From Candidatus Flexifilum breve (GTDB taxonomy: Bacteria; Chloroflexota; Anaerolineae; Aggregatilineales; Phototrophicaceae), in assembly GCA_016717205.1 (NCBI GenBank), contig JADKGC010000001.1, positions 372,001-436,000 of the forward strand: a stretch of DNA of 64,000 bases, given 5' to 3'. The translations under genes were made by a program, and so were the position numbers. Shown here piece after piece: positions 24,163 through 32,644 of this stretch. Every line of letters begins with the position of its first letter. Position 1 is the stretch's first letter. The notes below the pieces were generated by a model. The model did no database searches. It worked only from the letters and a program-made list of their open reading frames with translations, and was not told the origin of the DNA.

Positions 24163-25637
24163 ATGGTCGATCAGATTGTCGATTTTATCAACGGGCAGTG
24201 GACGGACGCACAGGCGGCCAACCGTCTCAACATCATCAACCCGGCGCTGGCCAAGCCGATTGCCGAAGTGGTGCTGACCCCGCAGGAGATCGTCGCGCAG
24301 GCCGTCGAGGCTGCGCATAAAGCCTATCTTGAATGGCGGCGCGTCCCGGTTGGTGAGCGCGTGCAGCCTCTGTACAAACTCAAGGCGCTGCTGGAAGCCA
24401 ACATTGAAGACATCGCCCGCACCATCACCAACGAGTGCGGCAAGACCTACGGCGAAGCGATTGCGGAGATGCGGCGCGGCATCGAAAACGTCGAAGTTGC
24501 GGCAGGCATGCCCTCGCTGATTCAGGGTTACAACAATGAAGACATCGCCAGCGGCATTGACGAGCATATGTTCCGCCAGCCGTTGGGCGTGGCCGCAGCC
24601 ATCACGCCGTTCAACTTCCCGGCATGATCCCGCTGTGGTTCCTGCCTTACGCGGTCGCGACGGGCAACGCCTTCATCCTCAAGCCGAGCGAAAAAGTGCC
24701 GATGACCAGCGCCAAGATGTTCGCGCTGATCGAGCAGGCGGGCTTCCCCAATGGCGTGCTGCAACTGGTTAATGGCAGCAAAGAGACCGTCGACGCGCTT
24801 CTGGATCACCCGCTGGTCAAGGCGGTCAGCTTCGTCGGCTCGACCCCGGTCGCCAAGTACATCTACAGCCGCGCGACCGCCAACGGCAAGCGCGCGCAGT
24901 GTCAGGGCGGGGCGAAGAATCCGGTCGTGATTATGCCGGATGCGGACATGGACATGACCACCCGCATCATGGCGGATTCAGCGTTTGGCTGCGCGGGGCA
25001 GCGCTGCCTGGCGGCATCAGTCGCCATCACCGTGGGCGAGGCACGCACCAGCTTCACCGAAATGATCGCCGATGCCGCGTCGAGCCGTGTGGTTGGCTAC
25101 GGCTTGGATGAAGGCGTGCAGATGGGGCCGGTCATCAGCGCGGAGAGCAAAGCGCGCATCGAGAAGATCATCGCCGAGGGCGAACGCACCGGTTCGGCGA
25201 AGGTGCTGGTCGATGGGCGTGGCAAAGCGGCCTCCGGCTACGATGATGGCTATTGGATCTTCCCGACCGTGCTGGACGAGGTGCAGCCGACCAGCGACCT
25301 CGCGCGCACCGAAATCTTCGGGCCGGTGCTCAGCCTGATGCACGCCGCCGACATCGAGCAGGCCATCGAACTGGTCAACTCGCGCGCCTTCGGCAACATG
25401 GCCTGCATCTTCACGGACAGCGGCGCGGCGGCGCGCAAGTTCCGCAACGAGGCGGACGCTGGCAACGTCGGCATCAACATCGGCGTCGCCGCGCCGATGG
25501 CCTACTTCCCATTCAGCGGGTGGAACGAAAGCTTCTTCGGCGACCTGCATGGGCAGGGACGGCACGGCGTCGAGTTCTACACGCAGACGAAGGTCGTCGT
25601 CGAACGCTGGCCGAAGACGTGGAGCCGCACATTCTAG
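24163..25637 (+). pseudogene. iolA: methylmalonate-semialdehyde dehydrogenase, split by a one-base frameshift
   Basis: Two frames join to one aldehyde dehydrogenase of about 491 residues: 24163-24627 (154 residues, starts MVDQIVDFINGQWTD) and 24624-25637 (337 residues). At about 24618-24624 the frame goes wrong: PFNFPA should continue to MIPLWFLPYA, but one base of the alanine codon is missing. The first frame therefore stops in the ATGA that starts the second. The catalytic cysteine AGQRCLA lies in the second part (Cys128). The enzyme turns malonate or methylmalonate semialdehyde into acetyl- or propionyl-CoA, the last step of inositol breakdown. Assembly error is possible; otherwise it needs coupling at ATGA or is broken. 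Confidence 0.85.
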
Positions 25638-25705
25638 TAATTGACATCCAGCAGGGGTAAGGTACGACTTACCCCTCCGGTAAGTTTTCTAACAGTCAAG
25701 AAACT

Positions 25706-25798
25706 CCTCACCCCCTAGCCCCCTCTCCCACGCAAGCGGGGAGAGGGGGAAATCTGTCTCCCTTCCCTGAATTCGGGGAGAGGTCGGGGGTGGGGTCA
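25706..25798. repeat. palindromic repeats between iolA and the aldolase gene
   Basis: CTCACCCCCTAGCCCCCTCT opens a pair of inverted elements, followed by the GAATTC core flanked by TCCCT and GGGGAGAGG, and ending in GGGGGTGGGGTC. It is the same family as at 9747, 13917 and 23918, here read in both orientations. Confidence 0.7.
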
Positions 25799-25825
25799 GG
25801 ACATTTCAGCTAAGGACACCCCACC

Positions 25826-26770
25826 ATGACCACCCTCGGCAAGTACCGCCACTTGAGCCGCTGCGCCACGCCCGACGGACACTTCGTCATTCTGGCGATT
25901 GATCACCGGGCCAACCTGCGCGCCGCGCTCGACAAACACGCGCCGACGCCCAGCACCGACGCCGACTTTGCCGCCTTCAAGCAGCAGGTGATCGGCGCGT
26001 TGGCTGGAGATGCCTCGGGCGTGCTCACCGACCCTGATTTCGGCATCCCGGCAGGCATTGTGAGCGGGAACATCGCGCCGAGTCACGGCCTGCTCGCCCC
26101 GATCGAAGTCACCAATTACGATGTGCATCCGAGTCAGCGCGAAGTCGAGTTCATACCCGATTGGTCGGTGCGGCACATCAAGCGCGTCGGCGGAGATGGC
26201 GTCAAGCTGCTGCTCTACTATCATCCGGAGGCCGCGAACGCCGAGAAACAGCGTGGGATTGTCCGGCAGATCGTGGCGGACTGTTCCGCCGAAGACATCC
26301 CATTCTTCCTCGAGCCGATCCCCTACTCGCTCGATCCGTCGACCCCATTGAGCAATGCCGACCTGCTGGCGATCAGCGTGGAGATGGCGCGTTTGTTCAG
26401 CAGCATGGGCGTCGATGTGCTCAAGCTGCAGTTCCCGGTCGATGCGGCACAGAGCCGCGACGAATCAGCGTGGCGGGCGGCGTGTGAACAAGTTAGCGCG
26501 GCGTGTTCGGTTCCGTGGGCACTGCTGAGCGCGGGTGTGGATTTCGAAACGTTCGCGCTGCAAACACAGATCGCCTGTGCAGCGGGCGCGTCCGGCGTGA
26601 TCGTCGGACGCGCGGTGTGGAACGAGGCAGTCACGCTGCAAGACAGCGCCCGCGCCGATTTTCTCGCGACTACCGGGCAGGAGCGCGTTCGGGAATTGCA
26701 CAGCATCTGCGCGAAGTCAGGGCGCCCGTGGTCCGGGAAAGTCACCGCGCCCACTTCAGCGCGAGGGTAA
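25826..26770 (+). CDS. LacD/DhnA-type class I aldolase, candidate DKGP aldolase
   Basis: A 314-residue TIM-barrel aldolase related to tagatose-1,6-bisphosphate aldolase (LacD) and DhnA. It contains FVILAIDHRANLRAAL at the N-terminus, KLLLYYHPEAAN, PFFLEPIPYSL and DVLKLQFPVDA, where the lysine in LKLQFP sits where LacD uses a Schiff-base lysine. In inositol pathways the 5-dehydro-2-deoxy-6-phosphogluconate aldolase step is done either by class II IolJ or by a DUF2090 domain of IolC that is related to this fold. Neither is present here, so this gene is the likely replacement. Substrate is inferred from context. Confidence 0.8.
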   Translation: MTTLGKYRHLSRCATPDGHFVILAIDHRANLRAALDKHAPTPSTDADFAAFKQQVIGALAGDASGVLTDPDFGIPAGIVSGNIAPSHGLLAPIEVTNYDVHPSQREVEFIPDWSVRHIKRVGGDGVKLLLYYHPEAANAEKQRGIVRQIVADCSAEDIPFFLEPIPYSLDPSTPLSNADLLAISVEMARLFSSMGVDVLKLQFPVDAAQSRDESAWRAACEQVSAACSVPWALLSAGVDFETFALQTQIACAAGASGVIVGRAVWNEAVTLQDSARADFLATTGQERVRELHSICAKSGRPWSGKVTAPTSARG

Positions 26771-26783
26771 GGCTGTTGGACGC

Positions 26784-26880
26784 GGACGCGATAAATCGCG
26801 TCCCTACGAAAATGCATTCGCTTTGGCAAACGCTGTCGGCTCCTCTCCCGAAATTCGGGGAGGGGCCGGGGGGTGGGATT
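26784..26880. repeat. composite repeat after the aldolase gene
   Basis: GGACGCGATAAATCGCGTCCCTAC (26784-26807), the linker TTTGGCAAACGCTG and a GAATTCGGGG-type core with a CCGGGGGGTGGG tail. It repeats the layout of 9681-9790. It separates the inositol genes from the convergent glycosyltransferase gene. Confidence 0.75.
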
Positions 26881-26941
26881 ATAGACAGCGTCCGCGACCA
26901 TTCGCGCCTCTACCAAACCGGATTCAGGGCGGGAATCGTCC

Positions 26942-28186
26942 CTAGCTCCCCAGTTCTTTCCAGAACTCTTTCCACGGGATGTTGAACTCATTCAGCAGTT
27001 CGGTGACGCTCCGGCGATGCTTCGCCAGTCCCGTCTGCCGGGACTGTTTCTGATCTGCCATCTGCCACACCAGGTCTGCGGCTTCATAGGCCGCGCGCGG
27101 ATGTCCCATTTGTCGTGCGTTTTGCGCTCGCTCTTTCAGAAGTTGACCATCCTTGACCAGCCAGTGAAATAGACATTCCAGCGCGGCGATGGGGTTGTCC
27201 ACCAGTTCGCCCGCGCCGCCGTCGACGACGAAGTCGGCGTTCCCAGTTTCCTGCCCCTCGATCAGATCGACCAGCAGAATCGGCAGACCGCAGGCGAGCG
27301 CTTCAGTTACATATAAGCCGCCCGCCTTGCCGACCGTGCAGTCGGCGGCGTGCATCATCAGCGGCATGTTGCTGACCAGGTTGTACACGTGCGCCGGATG
27401 ATGCCATTCGACCTGCGAGAAATGCGCGTAGAGCTCGTCATCCCCGCCGCACGCAATGACGAATTGCAGCGGCAGTCCCGAGTGATTGAGCCCATGGAGG
27501 GTTTCGGGCAGGTTGCGCACGCGAGTGCTGCCGACCACCAGCACCGTAATCAGATCCTCACGCCAGCCGAGTTCGGCGCGCAGTTCGGTACGCGTGCGCG
27601 TCTCTCGGGCAAAAGCCGGGTTGATCGGCAGCCCCGTCACCTTGACTTTCTCCGGCGGCAGCCCATAGTTGAGCGCGAGATCATAGGCGATCTGCGTCGG
27701 CACAAGGCACAAATCGGTCACCGGGTTGAACCAGGAACGGTGCAGCGTCGCCAGATCGGTAACGGTCGTAACAAGCGGCGCGCGCTGACGGGTCATCGTG
27801 AACACGGCGTCGAGTGGTGCATGGTACGTCTCGTAGGTATTGACGATCACATCCGGTTGGGTGGTTTTGAGGATATCGAGGATCGCCAGATACAGCATGA
27901 CCGTGAACGCGCCTTCGACAATCGCGCTCGGCAGCGGGTCGTTCACGGCCTCATAGCTGAAGCGGTAAAAGTCCGGCCATTCGCGGATCAGTCGGTCATA
28001 GTCGGACTGACTGTTACGCAGGATAGGCGAGGCATCTTTGTGCTCGGTCGGGTTGACGATCTCCACCGTGCAGGCGTCGCCGTGCTGCTCCTGCAGCGCG
28101 CTGGCAATGGCTTTGGCCGTACTCCGATGACCGAAGCCGGTATCGTTGGTCAGAATGAGTACCTTCTTCGGCGCTGGATGAGACAT
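26942..28186 (-). CDS. MGDG-synthase-like glycosyltransferase
   Basis: A 414-residue GT28/GT-B enzyme related to monogalactosyldiacylglycerol synthases and processive diacylglycerol glucosyltransferases. The N-terminal motif is VLILTNDTGFGHRSTAKAIASALQE. The acceptor-binding half also shows VNTYETYHAPLDAVFTMTRQR and the donor-binding half has VGKAGGLYVTEALACGLPILL. It probably transfers a hexose to diacylglycerol at the inner membrane face. Three hydrophobic residues in ILDILKTT suggest surface attachment, but there is no clear membrane segment. It converges on the aldolase gene, with a repeat in between. Sugar and acceptor are not certain. Confidence 0.8.
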   Translation of the reverse strand: MSHPAPKKVLILTNDTGFGHRSTAKAIASALQEQHGDACTVEIVNPTEHKDASPILRNSQSDYDRLIREWPDFYRFSYEAVNDPLPSAIVEGAFTVMLYLAILDILKTTQPDVIVNTYETYHAPLDAVFTMTRQRAPLVTTVTDLATLHRSWFNPVTDLCLVPTQIAYDLALNYGLPPEKVKVTGLPINPAFARETRTRTELRAELGWREDLITVLVVGSTRVRNLPETLHGLNHSGLPLQFVIACGGDDELYAHFSQVEWHHPAHVYNLVSNMPLMMHAADCTVGKAGGLYVTEALACGLPILLVDLIEGQETGNADFVVDGGAGELVDNPIAALECLFHWLVKDGQLLKERAQNARQMGHPRAAYEAADLVWQMADQKQSRQTGLAKHRRSVTELLNEFNIPWKEFWKELGS

Positions 28187-28343
28187 GACCGCTCCGTTCT
28201 CAGTGATGGGATGTGGCCAGCACTCTTGCAGTGTGACCTATAGACTGTAACCCGCGCCGCCGCGGGAAGTTGCCAGTCCATTCGCTCGGTGGGCGACTGC
28301 GGATTATGATTACCCGCAGCGTTCTCAGCGTTTGGAGCCAGTC

Positions 28344-29219
28344 ATGTTGACCAACAGTGACATTCACATCCGTGATCCGTTCGTGCTGCCCGTCGCCGCC
28401 GAGCAGCAGTATTACCTGTATGGTACGCGGGGTGCCGAGTCGTGGACGAATGCCGCGTCTGGCATCGACCACTACATCAGCCGCGATCTCGCCCAGTGGG
28501 ATGGTCCATTCCCGGCCTTCCGCCCACCTGTCGACTTCTGGGCAGATCGCAATTTCTGGGCACCCGAAGTTCATGCGTATCGCGGGCGCTTCTATCTGTT
28601 CCTCAGCCTCAAAGCCGAAGGTGTGTGCCGGGGCACGCAAATCCTCGCCGCCGACGGCCCGCGCGGGCCGTTCGTGCCGATCAGCGAACGACCGGTGACG
28701 CCGCCGAATTGGGAATGCCTGGACGGAACCCTGTTCGTGGACGCCGACGATCAGCCGTGGATGGTCTTTTGCCATGAGTGGGTGCAGGTCGGCGATGGCG
28801 AGATCTGCGCTGTGCGGCTGAGCTCGGATTTGAGCAGTGCCGTAGGCGAACCGCAGCTCTTGTTCCGGGCGTCTGCTGCCCCGTGGGCGCACGAGCTCAA
28901 CTCGAAAGGTCGCCGGGGCTTTGTGACCGATGGCCCGTGGCTGCACCGGTTGACGAACGGCGAACTGCTCATGCTCTGGTCGAGTTTCGCCAATGGCAAC
29001 TACACCATCGGCGCGGCGCATTCCGCTTCCGGGCAGATCCTTGGGCCATGGGCGCAGCTCGCCGAGCCGGTCTACAGCGGGGATGGCGGTCACTGCATGG
29101 TCTTCCGCGAGTTCGCCGGCCAGCTCAAGCTGGCCTATCATCGCCCTAATCTGCATCCCGGCGAACGTCCCTGCTTCGTTGACCTACAGGAGATCGGTTC
29201 GTCCTTGGTCATTACGTGA
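28344..29219 (+). CDS. GH43-like five-bladed propeller glycoside hydrolase
   Basis: A 291-residue protein without signal peptide. NSDIHIRDPFVLPV near the N-terminus carries the Asp expected as general base in GH43, followed by NFWAPEVHAYRGRFYLFLSLK and WECLDGTLFVDADDQPWMVFCHEWV, whose His-Glu fits the acid position. GYTIGAAHSASG-type and GHCMVFREFAGQLKLAYHRPN blades complete the fold. The family removes L-arabinose or xylose from plant glycans. GGAG lies before the ATG. It converges on ferrochelatase with almost no gap. Together with GH127 and GH31 in this window it fits an arabinan or xylan diet. Confidence 0.78.
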   Translation: MLTNSDIHIRDPFVLPVAAEQQYYLYGTRGAESWTNAASGIDHYISRDLAQWDGPFPAFRPPVDFWADRNFWAPEVHAYRGRFYLFLSLKAEGVCRGTQILAADGPRGPFVPISERPVTPPNWECLDGTLFVDADDQPWMVFCHEWVQVGDGEICAVRLSSDLSSAVGEPQLLFRASAAPWAHELNSKGRRGFVTDGPWLHRLTNGELLMLWSSFANGNYTIGAAHSASGQILGPWAQLAEPVYSGDGGHCMVFREFAGQLKLAYHRPNLHPGERPCFVDLQEIGSSLVIT

Positions 29220-29227
29220 GTTGGCAG

Positions 29228-30238
29228 TCACCAACCATGACTGTTCGTCTGAATCAACCCGGCCAGCGCGTCCAACCAGCCGGGGAACGCGTTCAAGCAG
29301 GGAGCGATGACGTAGTTGTCCGGTCGCCCGCCCCCTGCGGCAAACTGATCGCGGCCTTCGTGCCCCAGTTCATCCAGCGTCTCCAAGCAGTCAGTGACGA
29401 AGCCCGGCGCAAACACCAGCGGACGCTGCACACCCTGCGCCGCCAAACCTTCCAGCGTCGCATCCGTGTACGGTTCGAGCCACTTTTCCGGCCCAAACCG
29501 CGACTGAAACGTCAGTACCCATTGATCCTCCGACCAGCCCAGCGCCTCTGCGAGCAGGTGTGCAGTGCGTTCGCTCTGTGCCCGGTACGGGTCACCCTCC
29601 TCGACGTAGCGTTGGGGAATGCCATGAAAAGTGATCATGAACTTGTCGGGCACGTGTGGCAGCTGCTCAATCTGCTGCGTGAGGTGGTCGCGCATGGCGT
29701 TGATATAGTCGGGATGATCGTAGTACGGCTCGACGAAGCGCAGCGTGGGGACAAAGCGTTTGCGCTCGTGGAACAGCGGGCAGCGCCGCCCCGCCGCCGC
29801 CAGATACACTTCATCGTAGATCGACGCGGTCGTCGTACACGAGAACTGCGGGAACATGGGCACGACGAGGATGCGGTCGATGCCTTCGGCGGCGAACTGC
29901 GCGAAGGCGGCGGGGATGCTCGGGTTGCCGTAGCGCATGCCGACTAACACGCGGTAACCAGCGCCCAACCGCGCCTGCACGCCTTCGACCTGCTGGCGCG
30001 AGTAAACCAGGAGCGGCGAGCCTTCCGGCAGCCAGATGCGCTGATACAGCTTGGCCGAGCGCTTCGGGCGCGTGTTCAGGATGATTCCGCGCAGAATCGG
30101 CTGCCACTTCCACGGCGCGTAATCGATCACGCGCATGTCGGAGAGGAATTGGCGCAGGTACGGTCGCAGAGCTTGGGGGGTGGGCGCGTCCGGGGTGCCG
30201 AGTTGGGCGATGAGGACGCCGATGCGGGGCGTTGACAT
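29228..30238 (-). CDS. hemH: ferrochelatase
   Basis: A 336-residue ferrochelatase (coproporphyrin/protoporphyrin iron insertion, the last step of haem synthesis). It starts MSTPRIGVLIAQLGTPDAPT and has the catalytic His in MITFHGIPQRYVEEGDPY, the pattern of the HemH family. The C-terminal VFAPGFVTDCLETLDELGHEG is also typical. Cytoplasmic or membrane-associated. It is divergent from the iron-siderophore importer across 354 bases, so haem and iron uptake may share control. The TATAAT on the minus strand at 30282-30287 could be its -10. Confidence 0.92.
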   Translation of the reverse strand: MSTPRIGVLIAQLGTPDAPTPQALRPYLRQFLSDMRVIDYAPWKWQPILRGIILNTRPKRSAKLYQRIWLPEGSPLLVYSRQQVEGVQARLGAGYRVLVGMRYGNPSIPAAFAQFAAEGIDRILVVPMFPQFSCTTTASIYDEVYLAAAGRRCPLFHERKRFVPTLRFVEPYYDHPDYINAMRDHLTQQIEQLPHVPDKFMITFHGIPQRYVEEGDPYRAQSERTAHLLAEALGWSEDQWVLTFQSRFGPEKWLEPYTDATLEGLAAQGVQRPLVFAPGFVTDCLETLDELGHEGRDQFAAGGGRPDNYVIAPCLNAFPGWLDALAGLIQTNSHGW

Positions 30239-30592
30239 GAAACGAGATCCTTGCTGCTAAAAACTAGGCTTATCGCGCCGCATTATAGCACTTTAACTAC
30301 TATAAACTCAGTCAGCATGTGAGATTTATGTAGATTTAACCAGACTCAACTTAATTTAGGTCAATGGGTATAGTCGTAATCTTCCGTAGGTAAACTCTGA
30401 TTTGCACAGCGGTTGCACAGCGGGTATAGCCCGCCTTTCGCTTAAACTACACGCGGTTGAAAAACCGATTATTACCGGGCGCAGACTCCCGGCTTAACTT
30501 CCTGCGTAGACAGCGCTGCCCGCAGCATGTAGCATACCCCCTAGCACCAGTTTAGCTTTACCATATTTGCATCCAGTTGAGGACATATTTCT
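30239..30592. other. 354-base divergent intergenic region between hemH and the iron importer
   Basis: AT-rich and without a coding frame. It holds a perfect tandem 11-base repeat (TTGCACAGCGG twice, 30402-30423) and, downstream, several GC-rich hairpins (GCGGG-CCCGC near 30420-30434, CCGGG-CCCGG near 30476-30493). A minus-strand TATAAT sits at 30282-30287. I cannot identify a Fur box or a riboswitch, and nothing fits a cobalamin element. Confidence 0.5.
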
Positions 30593-31600
30593 ATGACCAA
30601 GCGCATCACGCCTGTCATTCTCGTTCTATTTTTCGTGCTGGCGGCGTTCAGCACGGTTGCCGCGCAAGAAGCCACCGCCGATCCCGATTTTCCGGTCACG
30701 GTGGAGCACAAATACGGTTCGACGACCATCACGCAAGCGCCGGAGCGCGTGGTCTCCATCGGCTACACCGATCAGGACGCGCTGTTCGCGTTAGGCGTGA
30801 CGCCTATCGCCATCCGCTACTGGTACGGCGACGAAACCAATGCCGTTTTCCCGTGGGCGCAGGACGAAGCGGGTGATACCATCCCCGAAGTGCTGAATAT
30901 GGCTTACGGCAGCCTGAACTATGAGGCGATCCTCGCGCTCCAGCCCGACCTGATCATCGCCGTCGGCGCGGGCATCACGCAGGAAGAATACGATCTGCTC
31001 AGCGCGATTGCGCCCACCGTCGCGCAGTCCGGCGACTATATCAACTTTGGCATGCCATGGCAGGAAATCACCCGCATGATTGGCGCGGCGGTCGGCAAGT
31101 CCGACGAAGCCGAAGCCGCCATCGAAAATGTCGAAACGCTCATCGCTGAAGCGCGGGAAGCGAACCCGCAGTTTGAGGGTCAAACGATTGCCATTGGCTA
31201 CAACTACGGTGAAGCCCGCACGTACGGCTTCTACACCGATCAGGACAGCCGCGCGCGCTTCTTCACCAACCTCGGCTTCGTCGTACCGGAAGAACTCAAG
31301 GAAATCGCGGGCGAATTCTTCTACGCCGACCTGAGCGCGGAACGCATCGACCTGTTCGATCAGGATATGCTTGTGTTCCTCGGCTTGCAGTTCGCGCAGG
31401 GCGGCAGCGAAGCCATTGAAGCTGACCCACTGATCAGTCAACTGCAGGTCGCGCAGGATGGCCGCATCGTCTTCGTCCCGACCGAGTATGATGACGCGCT
31501 CCAGTTTGGTACCGTGCTCAGCCTCGAATACGCGCTTGAAGGGATCGTGCCTGCCCTGCAAGTCGCCCTGCCCGCCCCGGAAGCGACAGAAACGCCCTAA
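30593..31600 (+). CDS. iron-siderophore ABC transporter substrate-binding protein
   Basis: A 335-residue exported protein with signal MTKRITPVILVLFFVLAAFSTVAA. The fold is of the FepB/FhuD class: VTVEHKYGSTTITQAPERVVSIGYTDQDALFALGV, NYEAILALQPDLIIAVGAGITQEEYD, and IEADPLISQLQVAQDGRIVFVP. The mature N-terminus starts after AAQEATADP; there is no lipobox. It delivers Fe(III)-siderophore to the two FecCD-type permeases that follow. The GAGGA site lies before the ATG. The ligand is called by homology only; haem or another chelate is possible. Confidence 0.85.
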   Translation: MTKRITPVILVLFFVLAAFSTVAAQEATADPDFPVTVEHKYGSTTITQAPERVVSIGYTDQDALFALGVTPIAIRYWYGDETNAVFPWAQDEAGDTIPEVLNMAYGSLNYEAILALQPDLIIAVGAGITQEEYDLLSAIAPTVAQSGDYINFGMPWQEITRMIGAAVGKSDEAEAAIENVETLIAEAREANPQFEGQTIAIGYNYGEARTYGFYTDQDSRARFFTNLGFVVPEELKEIAGEFFYADLSAERIDLFDQDMLVFLGLQFAQGGSEAIEADPLISQLQVAQDGRIVFVPTEYDDALQFGTVLSLEYALEGIVPALQVALPAPEATETP

Positions 31601-31603
31601 CGC

Positions 31604-32644
31604 ATGTCGGTTCAGGCTCGACCCGTCACTTCATCGCCCTCCCGCATCCTCGGCAGCCGCGCCTTGCTGCTGCCGGGGCTGCTGGTCGGCACATTGCTGT
31701 TGATCGCGCTGCTGCTGTGGAGCATCACGCTCGGCGCCGCGGAGATCACGCCGCAGGTAGTCTACACTGCCCTGTTCAACTATGACCCGACGCAGTACGA
31801 CCAGTTGATCATCCAGACGGTGCGCCTACCGCGCGTCGTCGCCGGGGTGATCGTCGGGGCGGCGTTGGCCGTCGCCGGGGCGCTCATGCAGGGCTTGACG
31901 CGCAACCCGCTGGCGGACAGCGGTCTGCTTGGCATCAATGCGGGCGCGGCCTTCGCGGTCGTGCTGCTCGTCACGCTGACGACCGCGCCTTCGCTCACCA
32001 GCTACGCCATCGCCGCGCTGATCGGCGCGGGGTTAGCGGCGGCCTTCGTCTACGGTATCGGCGCGTTGAGCGGCGGCGCGACTCCGCTGCGGTTGACGCT
32101 GGCCGGGGTCATCCTGACGGCATTCGTCACATCCCTGACGACCGCCATCCTGATTCAGGATCAGGAAACGCTCGAACAGATCCGTTTCTGGACGGCGGGC
32201 TCTCTCGGTGGGCGCGACTTCGCGATCATCGTGCAGACCGCCCCGCTGATCGGGGCCGGACTGGTCGGCGCGCTGCTCATCAGCCCACAGATTACGACCA
32301 TCAGCCTCGGCGACGATGTCGCCAAAGGGTTGGGTCAGAACACCTTGATCGTGCGCAGCTTCGCGGCAGTGCTGGTCGTGCTGCTGGCGGGCGGCGCAGT
32401 CGCCCTCGCCGGGCCGATTGGCTTCGTCGGGCTGGTGATCCCGCACGTCGCGCGCTTCATCGCCGGGGTCGACTACCGCTGGATCATCCCCTACTCCGCG
32501 CTGCTCGGCGGCATGCTCGTCACGCTGGCCGATGTCGCGGCGCGCGTCGCCCTGCGCCCGCTGGAACTCCCGGTCGGCGTGATGCTGGCGCTCGTCGGGG
32601 CACCGTTCTTCATCTATCTGGCGCGTTGGAAGGTGCGGCGCTAA
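31604..32644 (+). CDS. FecCD-family iron-siderophore permease 1
   Basis: A 346-residue inner-membrane protein with roughly ten hydrophobic segments (LLLPGLLVGTLLLIALLLWS; VIVGAALAVAGALMQGLTRNPLAD; AVLVVLLAGGAVALAGPIGFVGLVIPH). These last two are the family signature regions. It starts three bases after the substrate-binding gene and overlaps the next permease by one base (TAATG), so they form one unit. Confidence 0.9.
   Translation: MSVQARPVTSSPSRILGSRALLLPGLLVGTLLLIALLLWSITLGAAEITPQVVYTALFNYDPTQYDQLIIQTVRLPRVVAGVIVGAALAVAGALMQGLTRNPLADSGLLGINAGAAFAVVLLVTLTTAPSLTSYAIAALIGAGLAAAFVYGIGALSGGATPLRLTLAGVILTAFVTSLTTAILIQDQETLEQIRFWTAGSLGGRDFAIIVQTAPLIGAGLVGALLISPQITTISLGDDVAKGLGQNTLIVRSFAAVLVVLLAGGAVALAGPIGFVGLVIPHVARFIAGVDYRWIIPYSALLGGMLVTLADVAARVALRPLELPVGVMLALVGAPFFIYLARWKVRR

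Noticed and set aside
30239..30592. Cobalamin or other riboswitch in the hemH/iron importer gap
   Set aside because: I looked for the conserved B12-box elements and found none; the hairpins there do not form a known riboswitch layout.
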